A stretch of DNA of 64,000 bases, from the NCBI GenBank assembly GCA_024291935.2, contig CM044322.1, positions 68,501,405 through 68,565,404 on the forward strand, read 5' to 3'. Of the stretch, positions 48,958-60,430 are shown in pieces (within the stretch, counting starts at the first letter, position 1; every line of letters starts with the position of its first letter). Both the position numbers and the translations under genes were made by a program. Origin of the DNA: Okapia johnstoni. Its lineage: Eukaryota > Chordata > Mammalia > Artiodactyla > Giraffidae. Under the pieces are notes generated by a model. It was not told where the DNA came from, did not search any database, and worked only from the letters and a program-made list of their open reading frames with translations.

Positions 48958-49899
48958 ACATCACAATAGAGTGCTATATTCCTGACATTCCACAAACATA
49001 TATTTAATACCAAATTAATATGTATTTTAGCAACAGGAGTCAAATTATTGTTAACATCCCCATAATTTCTGTGTGTTACTTCCTCCCAATTGTCATATAG
49101 AAATATATCTTCATTAAAGAAGTTTAAAATTTTGAGAGGCAGCAATTCTTGCCTATCTCTTACCAAGCTAGCAGAAGAGGGAGAGAAGGGGTTGATAACA
49201 GCTTCATAAATTATAATGGAAACCAAAGCTTCTGACTCCTGACTACTTGCTATAACTCCAAGACCAGAAATCCTCACTGCAACCTACTAGGACCTGTGTA
49301 AGAATAAACAACTTTTCAGCTCAGAAGAACTAGCTAAGCCCAGCTCTGTAAGAGACACCAGTGATTAGAGAGTCATTTTCTTTGAAGAAGAATTTCTCTT
49401 CAGGGCTTTGGGTTCTGAACACCTCTATTTTCTGATTATTTTACTCTCTCATACCTCAGTTTGTCTGAAGTTTCAGGGGACTGTCCTCCATCTTAAAGAC
49501 CTCAATTCCACATGTGGCCCTGGTGTGTTTTGCTGTATGTTGTAATATTTGACTTGGCACTATTTCCACACTATCAGTGGGCAGGAGATTTTTTTAATTT
49601 CATAAATAATTATGTAAAGTTTTCAAACAATTTGTGAATGTCATTATGAAAGTGTGCTGTTGGATTTGTTGGGAAACACACAGACTATCATAACCTGAAT
49701 TGAGGAGTTTCTTGAGCCAGCATGTCAGTCCCTCAGTTGCTATCAATCTGAAAAATTTGTTTTCCAACAAAATGCAAGAAACATTTTTCAGTATCAAAGC
49801 CTGAATCCTTGTGTAAATAGTATCTTTGCTTTTTTAGTGTCCTTGGTTAAAAGTATATACAATATTTTTTAAAAGCTATCATGAATTCAGAAATATTTT

Positions 49900-50290
49900 T
49901 GTTGTTTTTTAAAAATTTTTATTCAATATTGGAGTATAGTTGATTTACAATGTTGCGTTAGTTTCAGGTGTACAGCAGAGTGATTCAGCTATACATATAT
50001 ACGTATCTATTTTTTTTTCAGACTCTTTTCTCATATAGGTTATTACAGACTATTGAGCAGAGTTCCCTGTGTAATACAATAGGCCCTTGTTGGTTATTTT
50101 AAATATAATAGTGTGTATATGTTAATCTGAAGCTCTTAATTTGTGCCTTCCCCCTCTTCCCCTCTGGTAACAATAGGCTTGTTTTTCAAATCTGTGAGTC
50201 TGTTTCTGTTTTGTAAATAAGTTCACTTGAATCATTTTTTACATTTTGCATATAAGTGATATCATATATTTGTCTTTCTGTACAAGTAGA
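49900..50290 (-). mobile_element. L1 3' end
   Basis: Antisense L1 end: GGAGTATAGTTGATTTACAA, GTTTCAGGTGTACAGCAG, TGGTAACAATAGGCTTG, TCTGTTTCTGTTTTGTAAAT. Confidence 0.82.
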
Positions 50291-52929
50291 AACAGAAATA
50301 CTTTTAAATTAATTTTAGTTCATTAATTAATAGCATCTATATATTTATTTTCTATGGAAAATGATTCCATGAAGCACAAAAATTCACAGACATCCTTAGT
50401 AAAGTTTTTAACTAAAAGAAACTAGGTCCCAAACACATCTTCAAGGCCTCTAGTTTTTCAACTGTATAATAAGTGTTATGTTGCTCTTAACATTTATGTG
50501 GATCATACAACATGTATGTACCAATTACATGTATGTAATTGGTACATGCAACATGTATGTACCATACAACATCCCTCCTGTACCGATTTCTATTTTACTT
50601 CCTAGATGAGGGCAGTAAGAACAAGTTTCACATTTCAAGATGCTTAATTTTGTAAGACATGACAGCGTACCCAAAAGCAGTTTTTACCTTTAATGCGAAT
50701 GTAATTTATTCATTTAAAAAATTATGTCTATTTCCCTTTATCCACACAGTAGGGGTGCACTACATACATCCTTGTTGACACACTCATTGAATAAAAGCAG
50801 TCAGAACCAAATGATAGAGATGTTATAATTATTTCAAATTCAGTGTCTGCTAAACCTTGCCAGGAATATTTGGCCTCTGTGGAAGTCTCTGTAACCAAGC
50901 AAACATGATATTGCTATGGCATTGTCTCTTGGAACAAAATAATGTCCCAAGGTCTTTGGGGAGTTGAGGCCACTTTGGACTTTAGATTAAATTGGAGTCT
51001 AAAGAAGTCAAGTACATTAGAAGCATATTATACGTGCATATACACTGATGTGCCCTCAATATAAATGTTGATTCCCACTGTTAGTTTTCTAACTATGTAG
51101 TTGTTTCTTCTGTTGGTGGGTCTATTTTGTCTTTTGAGAGAAGAATAGAACTTCAATGTAAATATTTATTTTGGAAAGCAAGATTGACTTTTTTTTAGTA
51201 AACAACTAAAAAGAAAGGAAGTAAGACCAGGAGGTGGAGAACTTTGTTTGTTTGGGCACAGGGGAAAACTCAAGTGTGGAGGAGTTTGAAAGAGAATAGA
51301 ACAAACATAATAAACGTGTAGGAAGAATGTTTAATTACAACAGAGTGAAAGTACTTTGATGTCTGAAGATGGAAATTGTTATTCAGGCGTGATCACACTT
51401 AAATACACATAGCCAGAGCCATTGTATTGAGATTTTAAGCCTATATGAAAATGATGTCAATAGAAAAGGAAAAGGGATACTTCTGCCCAGGTGGAATTTT
51501 AATTTTCCTTTGAAGCAAAATTCTCCTACTTACTTCTGACTTAGGCACAAAGTCCTGGGCTTAGAATCAAGAAATGTGAGTTCTAGTATCAAATCTCATA
51601 GTAATGAGCAGTCTTACTTTAGGAAAGGCAAAAAATAATAGAAATGCAGCCTTGGAAGAAACCAGAATTTTCTTAATCCATCAGTTCATTTCAAAGTGGC
51701 TGAAACGGAGCCGAGACTTGCTTGTGCTTCAATTTTCCATTCTGTCAAATGTATTCATCCCTTCCCTGCCTCCAAAACAGAGTTGCACTGAGGGTCAGAT
51801 GAAATGAGAGGTTTGAGAATGGCTCATCCCTATCATCTCTTTCTCCCTTGGATCCTCATGCTATTTACTGTTCTTTTTTTTTTATTTTTTTAATCAATTG
51901 CCTAGGTTTGTTCATTGCACTGCATTTGCCTACCTTTGATGTTAACTTGATTTTGAAAGCAAGGACCTATATGTTAAGCGTATATCATAGAGTAAGTAAA
52001 TATAGATCTTGATATATATTGTTTGTTGAGCAGATAGTAACAACAGAAATTCACTATGTGGTTACTACTGCACCAGGCACTGGGTTATTTTACAGTTCTT
52101 TGAATAGGGTAGTATTTATCCTCCTTCTCCATCCAAGAAAACTGAAAACCAGAGAGGTTAAGTAACTTTCCAAGAACACACAATTAGGAGGTCATGGAGG
52201 GGCCAGATTTTTCTGGCCCCAAAGCCTATATTCTTTTCATGCAAACAGACTTGATTAAGTTAAAAGTGATGTGAACCAACAGTGAGAAAAGTTGGAAACT
52301 ATCATGCTTGTTATACTTCCAGGGATACTATACAGGAAATTTCAGTTGGCCTTATATTCTACCTCTTTGTTCAGCCTAGCTACTGGTTTGCCATATGTTC
52401 TACTGTTCTCTTCATGTCCAAATGAGACATACATGTTTCAACAATTAGATTTCTTAAATTTGGTAACTGTCCAAATGTCTTCCATTTTATACTTTTCAGA
52501 TCCTCTCACCTCTTTTCTGTCTCTGGCAGAGCAGTGCATTGGGCTCAGGATGGGGGCTGACTCTCAAGGTTTGAGTCCATAATGAGAGGAAAGCTACAGC
52601 CGTGCCCTCAGGGAGCGCTTGAACCCGGCTCTCTGCAGCTTCTATGCTTTCGCGAGGTATTGGCCACCAAGGACACCTGGCACTAAAAACAATTGCAGTT
52701 TTAAATGGCAAATCCTCCAGGAAAACACTGTTTATACCTTTCTCAGTTTTTTCTACAATTTTAACTCCTTTTTAGCTGCTGCTCTTTAAATTACATCTTG
52801 TTAGAGAAAAGGCAAACTTCCTGAAGAAAATCCTAAAGAACAAACAGTCTGAGTAGGTGAAATATGAACACCCTACACATTTTTTTTTCATATCATATTG
52901 ATTTTAAAAAATTATTTTTGCTTTCAAGA
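50291..52929. other. Intergenic stretch
   Basis: No exon recognised. It contains a MIR remnant at about 52040-52220 and a 28-bp inverted repeat at 50518-50545; otherwise unique-looking. Confidence 0.6.
52040..52220 (-). repeat. MIR SINE remnant
   Basis: Antisense MIR: TGCACCAGGCACTGGGTTAT, then CCAGAGAGGTTAAGTAACTT and ACACAATTAGGAGG. Confidence 0.7.
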
Positions 52930-53690
52930 GAAATTTTATTTATTTATTGTGTGTTTTTTAACTTCTTTTTTAATTGAAGTATAGCCAATTAGCACCGTTG
53001 TGATAGACTCAGCCATATTACATATTCATGTATCCATTCTCCTCTGAACTCCCCTCCCATCCTGGCCACATAACATTGAACAGAGTTCCATGTGCTATAC
53101 AGTAGGTTCTTATTGGTTATCCATTTCAAATACAGCAGTGTGTACATGTCAGTCCCAAACTCCCTAACCACCCCTTTCCCACATCCTTCCCCCTCCTGGT
53201 TAACCATGAGTTCATTCTCTAAGTCTGTGAGTCTGTTTCTAATTTGTAAATAAGTCCATTTGTATTGTCTCTTTTCAGATTCTATGTATGGGTGATATAA
53301 TACAAAATTTCTCCTTCTCTGTCTGACTTACTTCACTCAGAATGACAATCTCTAAGTCTATCCATGTGCCTGAAAGTGGCACTATTTCATTTCTTTTAAT
53401 GGCTGAGTAATATTCCATTATATAAATAAACCATATCTTCTGTATCCATTCCTGTTGATGGGACATTTTGGTTGCTTCCATGTCTTGCCTATTGTAAATA
53501 GTACTACGATAGACACTGGGTGCATGGATCCTTTCAGAACATGTTTTTGCTCTGAATATATGCCCTGGAATGGGATTACAGTGTTATACAGTAGCTCTAT
53601 TTTTAGTTTTTTAAGGAAACTTCATATTGTTCTCTGTAGTGGCTGTACCAATTTACAGTCCCGTCAACAGTGTTGTTGAAACTCCTACAC
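52930..53690 (-). mobile_element. L1 3' end
   Basis: Antisense L1 ORF2 end and 3'UTR: AATTGAAGTATAGCCAATTA, GAGTCTGTTTCTAATTTGTA, ATGGCTGAGTAATATTCCAT, AACAGTGTTGTTGAAACTCC. Longer than the copy at 49.9 kb. Confidence 0.85.
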
Positions 53691-53949
53691 TTTTAATTAG
53701 TTCAATACTTGATTGTCTACTATGTGCAAAGCTTTGTGCAGTGAACTTTGAACTGGTGGGAATTCAGATTTCCAAATAGATTGCCAGAGCTAAAATATCA
53801 CCTGCACAACTACATCTGAACTTTCCAAAACTTCCCTTTCTCCTACTTGCTATTTTCTTTTTCTTCTGCTGGACATCCTACACAAATACTGACCACTTTA
53901 AAATAAAAATCTACTGGTCAGAAAACAAACAAAGTTTTGCTCTAAAAAG

Positions 53950-54278
53950 ATATGAAAGTGAAAGTGTTAGTCACTCAGTCCTGTCCAATTTTTGCAACCC
54001 TATGGACTGTAACCCACCAGGCTCTGTTTCCCATGGAATGCTACAGGCAATAATACTGAAGTGGGTTGCCATGCCCTTCTCCAGGGGATCTTCCTGACCT
54101 AGGGATTGAACCCAGGTTTCCTGCATTGCAAGCAGATTCTTTAACAACTGAGCCACAAGGTGTGGGTAGCCTATTCCTTCTCCAGGAGATCTTCACAACC
54201 CAGGAATCAAACCAGGGTCTCCTGCATTGCAGGCAGGGTTTTTTTTTTTTACCAGCTGAGCTACCAGGGAAGCCTGAA
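53950..54278 (-). mobile_element. Bov-tA SINE with duplicated tRNA head
   Basis: Antisense body GTTAGTCACTCAGTCCTGTC and two tRNA-like heads in tandem, the second with an internal T run at 54239-54250, ending GCTACCAGGGAAGCC. Confidence 0.85.
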
Positions 54279-55470
54279 GTGATCTTATCACACACAGAGA
54301 ACAGTAATAAAGAGGACAGGAGAAAACTTTTGGAGGTGATGGATGTGTTTATGGCATAGACTGTGTTTGTGGTGGTTTCATGGGTATATGCCATTCTGTC
54401 TTCAAATTCATCAAGTTGTATATATTAAATGTATAGAGCTTTTTGTATGTCAATCACACCTCAATAAAGTGGTTTTAAAATGATTTTGGGGAGAATGAGT
54501 CTTAAATATAAAATTATTACATCAAAGTCTTCTAATAGAAATTTCATATTGCTTTCCAAAAGAATTATACCAACTTACTACCCAAACAGAAAAAAGGAAA
54601 ATCAATGCACATACAAAAAAATTCCAACTATGTATGGTGATGGGTGTCAACTAGACTTATTGTGGTTATCATTTCACAATATATACAAATCTCAGATCAT
54701 TATTTTTTACACTTGAAACTAATATAATGTTATATGTCAATTTTATCTCAATAAAATAATGATACCCAAAATTAAAATAAATAAGTCTTTAAAAATTTAT
54801 TTACCACACTCTCAAATTTATATTCAATTATAATATCTGCATTAATAATTAGGAGGCACTCTGAGTTCCCATAACTCTCTGACAAAAGGCTTGGTGTCAA
54901 AGTTAAGATTTTGCCTTATCCCATTTCATGTTCCAGAAACTTAATTTTTATAGAATCTGAGTTATCTACACAAAGTGTTTCCAAATGAACTGCCAAACAT
55001 TTCCTGGGTACCCACTCTGTATGAAGAGCTGTGCCTGGTGCTATGGAAACACAATTCTTGCCCACAAAGCACTTTCTCTCCAGTAGGCAGGGTAAGATTA
55101 TGATGTCTGTCTGCCATGGCATCCACTTCTTGCTATTGCACAGCTGACACATAACAGAAAGTAATAAAAGACATAGAAGAGATACAAATAATTTAAGGAG
55201 AAGATATAACAGAGAAACACATTTTTGAGTTGGACACATCTAAAATCAGTTTCTTTGAGCTTAGTCCTTTTTGCATTAAGAAGAATAAAATGCTAGAGGT
55301 AGAGCTTTGGGGCTAAGATTGTTTTATAGGAGGCTTTGGCAGAAATAGGACTTTATTTAGAAATTTTGGATTTCCTTGAACTATTTTATATGATGGAATG
55401 AAGAAGTTCTATGACTATATTCCTCACTGTTTACCCTAGTAGAAATATTTCCCATAGTGTTTTAAGTACA

Positions 55471-55690
55471 AGTGAAAAGTGAAAGTGAAATTCATTCACT
55501 TGTGTCCAGCTCTTTGTGACCCCATGGACTGTAACCTGCCAGGCTCCTCTGTCCATGGAATTCTCCAGGCAAGAATACTGGAGTGGGTAGCTGTTCCCTT
55601 CTCTGGGGGATTTTCCCAACCCAGGGATCAAACCCAGGTCTCCCACTTTGCAGGCAGATTCTTTACCATCTGAACCTCCAGGGAAGCCAA
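55471..55690 (-). mobile_element. Bov-tA SINE
   Basis: Complete antisense copy with a perfect target duplication TTTTAAGTACA at 55460-55470 and 55691-55701. Confidence 0.92.
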
Positions 55691-55701
55691 TTTTAAGTAC
55701 A

Positions 55702-57377
55702 TTGTATATGTACTTGAAACACTCTGTATTGAAAATACTCTTGATTTCTATATTTTTTTAGGTCTTTGCTTTACTTATATTTAATAGAGATGGAATTGAT
55801 TCTTGCGGTAGAGTCAAATAAAAGGAAAGACTGAGACCTTGGCCTATTAGCTGTATATACACTGGATTTAAAAAGAAAAAGAAAGAAAGAATAGAAAATG
55901 TTCTGATTTATCTTAGTACCATCCATCCGTTACCCTTTTTATTCCCAGTGTTCTAGAGAGACATTATGCAGTATGGTAGCGGCTGGCCACATATAGTTAT
56001 TTAAATTTACCTTTAAATTAATTCAAAGTTAATTTCTCAGTCATACTGGCCCATTTCAACTCCTCAGTAAATAGTCCCTAAGACTAGTGGCTACTATACT
56101 AAATTGTGTGCCTGTGATGAAATGTTTATTGTCAGTAAGGTGACCATATAATCTATCATCCCACCTGTGACACTTTGAGAGCAACACTCTCAAATGTTAT
56201 GATAAATGTTCTATAGAACATTCCATCACTAAATAAAGTTCTGTTGGAGAATGATATTCTAGAGTCCTAGGTAATTCATTCAGTAGGCTCATTGTCTGGG
56301 AAAAACTCGTTGTTTTCCTCTACTCATACAACACTTCTGACACCAGATAGGTGGGTTTTCCACACGAAGAAATTCTGACAATACCTGGAGTTAATGCAAA
56401 ATTCACAGGTCAAGGGCTCAGCTACAAAGACTATTCCTACCCCTTCAAACGCCAATTTTAAGAAGTGGTTACACACAACTTCTATCTTTTGTTCAATTGC
56501 TCAGTCTTGTCTGACTCTTTGCAACCCCAAGGATTGCAGCATGCCAGGCTTCCCCGTCCTTCAGCAAATTCTATCTGACTTAGCTACAAATCTGAGGGTC
56601 CCATGACCCTCTCTTATTGGGTTCAATATTCTACTAGAGGGGCTCAAAGAACCCAGAAGAATTTACTCACTATTGTTAATTTATTAGAAAAGATATTTTA
56701 AAGGATAAAAATGAATAGACAGAAGAAGAAATACCTGAGGCAATTTCTATAAGGGCCCAAGCCCTGCAGAGTTTCTGTCCCTGTAGAGTTGAGGTGGACC
56801 ACCCTCCTGACACATAGATGTGTTTACCAACCAGGAAGCTGCCCGAACCCCATACTTCAGGGATTTTTACGGAAGCTTCAGCATCTAGATATGATTTATC
56901 ATTAACCCAATTTCCAATCCCCTCCTCTCTCTGGAGAATGGGGGGTGGGTGGAGCTAAGAGTTCCAAACTTCTAATTATGACTTGGTCTTTCTGATGAAC
57001 AGTCGCCATTCAGGAGCCCACAAAGAGTCACCTCTTTAGAACAGAAGATGCTTCTATCACTCAGGAAGTTCAAGGGGATCAGGACCTCTGTGTTAGATGC
57101 TTCTCTCACTTGAGAAATTACAAGAGTTTTACAAACTCTATGTCAGGAACTGGAGTCAAAGATCAAATGTTAGCAGGAACCAGTAGCAGAAACCAATATA
57201 CGTATTGCTTGTTATTTCATGCTCATGAAAACTGTGCAGTGGCTAATATTTAGAGATTTTTGTAGTTAGAGATGAGAGATCCAATTTGCTAGGCATGAGG
57301 AAAGAGGACATTTTCTAAGTTTTAGTTAACATTCTTTGAATATCAACTATTTTCAGAGAATCTTCTATAAAATGTGA
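55702..57377. other. Intergenic stretch
   Basis: Only a short antisense Bov-A fragment (about 56490-56570) is recognised. No exon was seen. Confidence 0.6.
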
Positions 57378-57390
57378 TCTGCTGCTGCTC

Positions 57391-57422
<32 letters not shown>

Positions 57423-57690
57423 AAGTTGCTTCAGTCGTGTCCGACTCTGTGTGACCCCATAGACGGCAGCCCACCAGGCTCCCCCGTCCCTGGGAGTCTC
57501 CAGGCAGGAACACTGGAGTGGGTTGCCATTTCCTTCTCCAATGCATGAAAGGGAAAAGTGAAAGTGAAGTCGCTCAGTCGTGTCCGACTCTTCGCGACCC
57601 CATGGACTGCAGCCTACCAGGCCTCTCCGTCCATGGGATTTTCCAGGCAAAAGTACTGGAGTGGGGTGCCATTGCCTTCTCCACTAGATT
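57378..57690 (-). mobile_element. Bov-A2 SINE with (CTG)n end
   Basis: About fourteen CTG-type triplets (57378-57421) lead into two antisense Bov-A units with the GGGAAAAGTGAAAGTGAAGT linker. Confidence 0.88.
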
Positions 57691-57850
57691 GCTTATATTT
57701 TCACCAAAAACCAATCTCCCACTTCCTACCTGACAAAGCGTACAAGTCTTGTTTGATGGTTAATAGAATAGGGTAAAGAAAAGAAAAACCCTGAACTTAA
57801 GGTTTTTAAATCTGTGAATTTTTTTGTTGTTGTTATAAATAGAATAATTA

Positions 57851-58115
57851 GGACTTCCCTGGTGGTCCAGTGATTAAGAATCCACCTGCCAACACAGGGG
57901 GCATGGATTCAATCCCTAGTCTGGGAAGATTTCACATACTGTGGGGCAGTTAAGCCTGTGCACCACAAAGACTAAGCCCATGCGCCTAGAGCTCATGCTC
58001 CGCAACAAGAGAAACTACCACATGAGAAGCCTATGCACTACAACTAGAGAGTTGGCTCACCACAACCAAAAAATGCACAGCATGATGACCCCGTGCAACC
58101 AAAAATAAATAAATA
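57851..58115 (+). mobile_element. Cetartiodactyl tRNA-Glu-type SINE (CHR class)
   Basis: GGACTTCCCTGGTGGTCCAG head, CAATCCCTAGTCTGGGAAGA body and an AAAAATAAATAAATATT tail, followed by a (TTA)n run at about 58121-58143. Confidence 0.82.
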
Positions 58116-58306
58116 TTAAAAAAATTATTATTATTATTATTATATGTCCCAACTTACCTTGGCAGTCTCAGTTTGCACTTGTTTTCTTGGTGCATATTTA
58201 TTATGAGTTCTGTATTTTATTCTCAAAATGTCGCAGTTGGGATGATAAATGATATGATCACCTTACTGATGATGAATTAAAATTAAAATGGAGTAATCAT
58301 TCTTCA

Positions 58307-58585
58307 CGGAGAAGGCAATGGCACCCCACTCCAGTACTCTTGCCTGGAAAATCCCATAGATGGAGGAGCCTGGTACGCTACAGTCTATGGGGTTGCTAAG
58401 AGTCAGACACGACTGAGCAACTTCACTTTCACTTTTCCCTTTCATGCACTGGAGAAGGAAATGGCAACCCACTCCAGTATTCTTGCCTGGAGAATCCCAG
58501 GGACGGGGGAGCCTGGTGGGCTGCCGTCTATGGGGTCGCACAGAGTCGGACACGACTGAAGCGACTTAACAGCAGTAGCAGTAGC
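58307..58585 (+). mobile_element. Bov-A2 SINE
   Basis: Sense Bov-A2 with a perfect target duplication ATCATTCTTCA at 58296-58306 and 58586-58596, and a (CAG/TAG)n end. Confidence 0.92.
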
Positions 58586-58627
58586 ATCATTCTTCAAGCA
58601 TATAAAATGGTGACTAGAGGGCCATTG

Positions 58628-58910
58628 TGGAGAAGGTAATAGCAACCCACTCCAGTACTCTTGCCTGGTGAATCCCATGGACAGAGGAGCCTGGTAGGCT
58701 GCAGTCCATGGGGTCGCGAAGAGTCGGACACGACTGAGCGACTTCACTTTCACTTTTCACTTGCATGCATTGGAGAAGGAAATGGCAACCCACTCCAGTG
58801 TTCTTGCCTGGAGAATCCCAGGGACGGGGGAGCCTGGTGGGCTGCTGTCTATGCGGGTCACACAGAGTCGGACACGACTGAAGCGACTTAGCAGCAGCAG
58901 CAGCAGCAGC
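58628..58910 (+). mobile_element. Bov-A2 SINE
   Basis: A second sense Bov-A2 only 42 bp after the first, with its own 12-bp target duplication AGAGGGCCATTG at 58616-58627 and 58911-58922, and a pure (CAG)n end. Confidence 0.92.
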
Positions 58911-59149
58911 AGAGGGCCATTGGAGATCTGATCTCAGACACATCTCTGCACTACTGAGAATTTGAGCTTGCTTTGAACTGTAGCAGACCCAAGGACACCA
59001 GCAGCCATATTCAGAACCACACCTGACAGCTGCAACCTTATGGTCTCAAAGTCTTCCCTTGCAACTATGGAACCACCTTGTACACCAACCAATACTTCCT
59101 TAACAAGCTCTGTTACCTTTTCCCAGCTCCAGTTATAATTCCTCTTTTA

Positions 59150-59335
59150 AACTTTATCTATTTGGCTGTGTTGAGTCTTGGTTTTGGCACACAGGATCTT
59201 CAGGTTTTGTTGCAGCATGAGGGTTCTTTAGCTGTGACATGTGGGATCCAGTTCCCTGACCAGGGATCAAACCTGGGCCCCCTGCACCAGGAGGACAGCA
59301 TCTTAGCCACTGGACTACCAGGGAAGTCCCTGTAA
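59150..59335 (-). mobile_element. tRNA-derived SINE (CHR class), antisense
   Basis: TTATCTATTTGGCTGTGTTG start and GATCAAACCTGGGCCCCCTG ... CTACCAGGGAAGTCC end, the reverse of the same head seen at 57.85 kb. Confidence 0.78.
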
Positions 59336-60089
59336 TATAATTCTTGATAAACAAATTATATAACTCTAACCTTGCAGTTTTTGTGTTTTTTGTTTTGTTT
59401 TGTTTTGTTGTGTTTTATAAGCCTCTCCCGCTTTGAAGTCTGGAGGAACAATTTTCAAGTATATCTTGAATCTGAGTCTCCCAACCTCAGTTCAAACAAA
59501 CCCCAAATCAACACTTTTTAATTTCAATCAAATCTAAATTTCTCAAATTTTGGCTAACCCTAACCTATAGTCTCATTTTCTCCTTTCCTGGTGAAACTTT
59601 GTAGATGGGCAAAAAAAAGCCTTCTAAATGCAGAAATCTTGAAGTCAGTTTCCCCAAGTCCCATTCAGGTCTTTGTGCTCAAAGACTATAAAATTGTTCC
59701 CCACATATTTACTTACTTGCCAACTTACTCGTGGCAAAGTTCCACATGTGATCTTGGACTTAAGTTATTCTCTTAAGGATGAACAATCAAGAGAGAACAC
59801 TGTTTAACTTGAATGCAAGAATATATGAATGACTTAAGGAGACACAAACTACTTCACAGGTTTCCATGAGTGTGATAAGGAAAAAGAGGCCTGACATTAA
59901 AAGAAATGCAGAAATGGAAAGAAATATTAGTGGAAAGAGAACTGATTTGGGAGTCAGAATACGTGTTTTTGCTAGTTTTGCCATATATATGAACCTGGGT
60001 TCCCCCTTTTTATGTATTGCCCGTGTAGATTTCAATTATCTAGAGGGGAAGATCATGATATAAATTTAAAACATTCTTCATTGGAGCAA

Positions 60090-60430
60090 GTCTGAACTTC
60101 TGAACCTCCTTTGTCTCCTTATATACCAATCGTTCTCTTGCTTCTTGGCTTTTGCACACGCAGTTTCTTCATTCTTTAATTCTCAGTCTATCACTTTCTT
60201 TTGGAAATCTTCCCTGATACCCTGAATCAGGTCAAGATCTCATGGTTTCTATACCTCATCAAAGCACTGAGGTTTAATTTCCTATTAACTTGTCAAAGTT
60301 CTTACTTTAGGACTTTAAGCTCTGTGAGAATAAAAGCCATGTCTGTTTAATTTGCTTAATACCCCCTGCCCTAGAACAGAATCCGTATAGTTGATGCTCA
60401 GTTATATTTGCAGAATGAATGAATAAATAA
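60090..60430 (+). mobile_element. L2 LINE 3' end
   Basis: L2 tail order: GGAAATCTTCCCTGATACCC, GACTTTAAGCTCTGTGAGAA, CTAGAACAGAATCC, GATGCTCAGTTATATTTG, GAATGAATGAATAAATAA. Confidence 0.75.
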
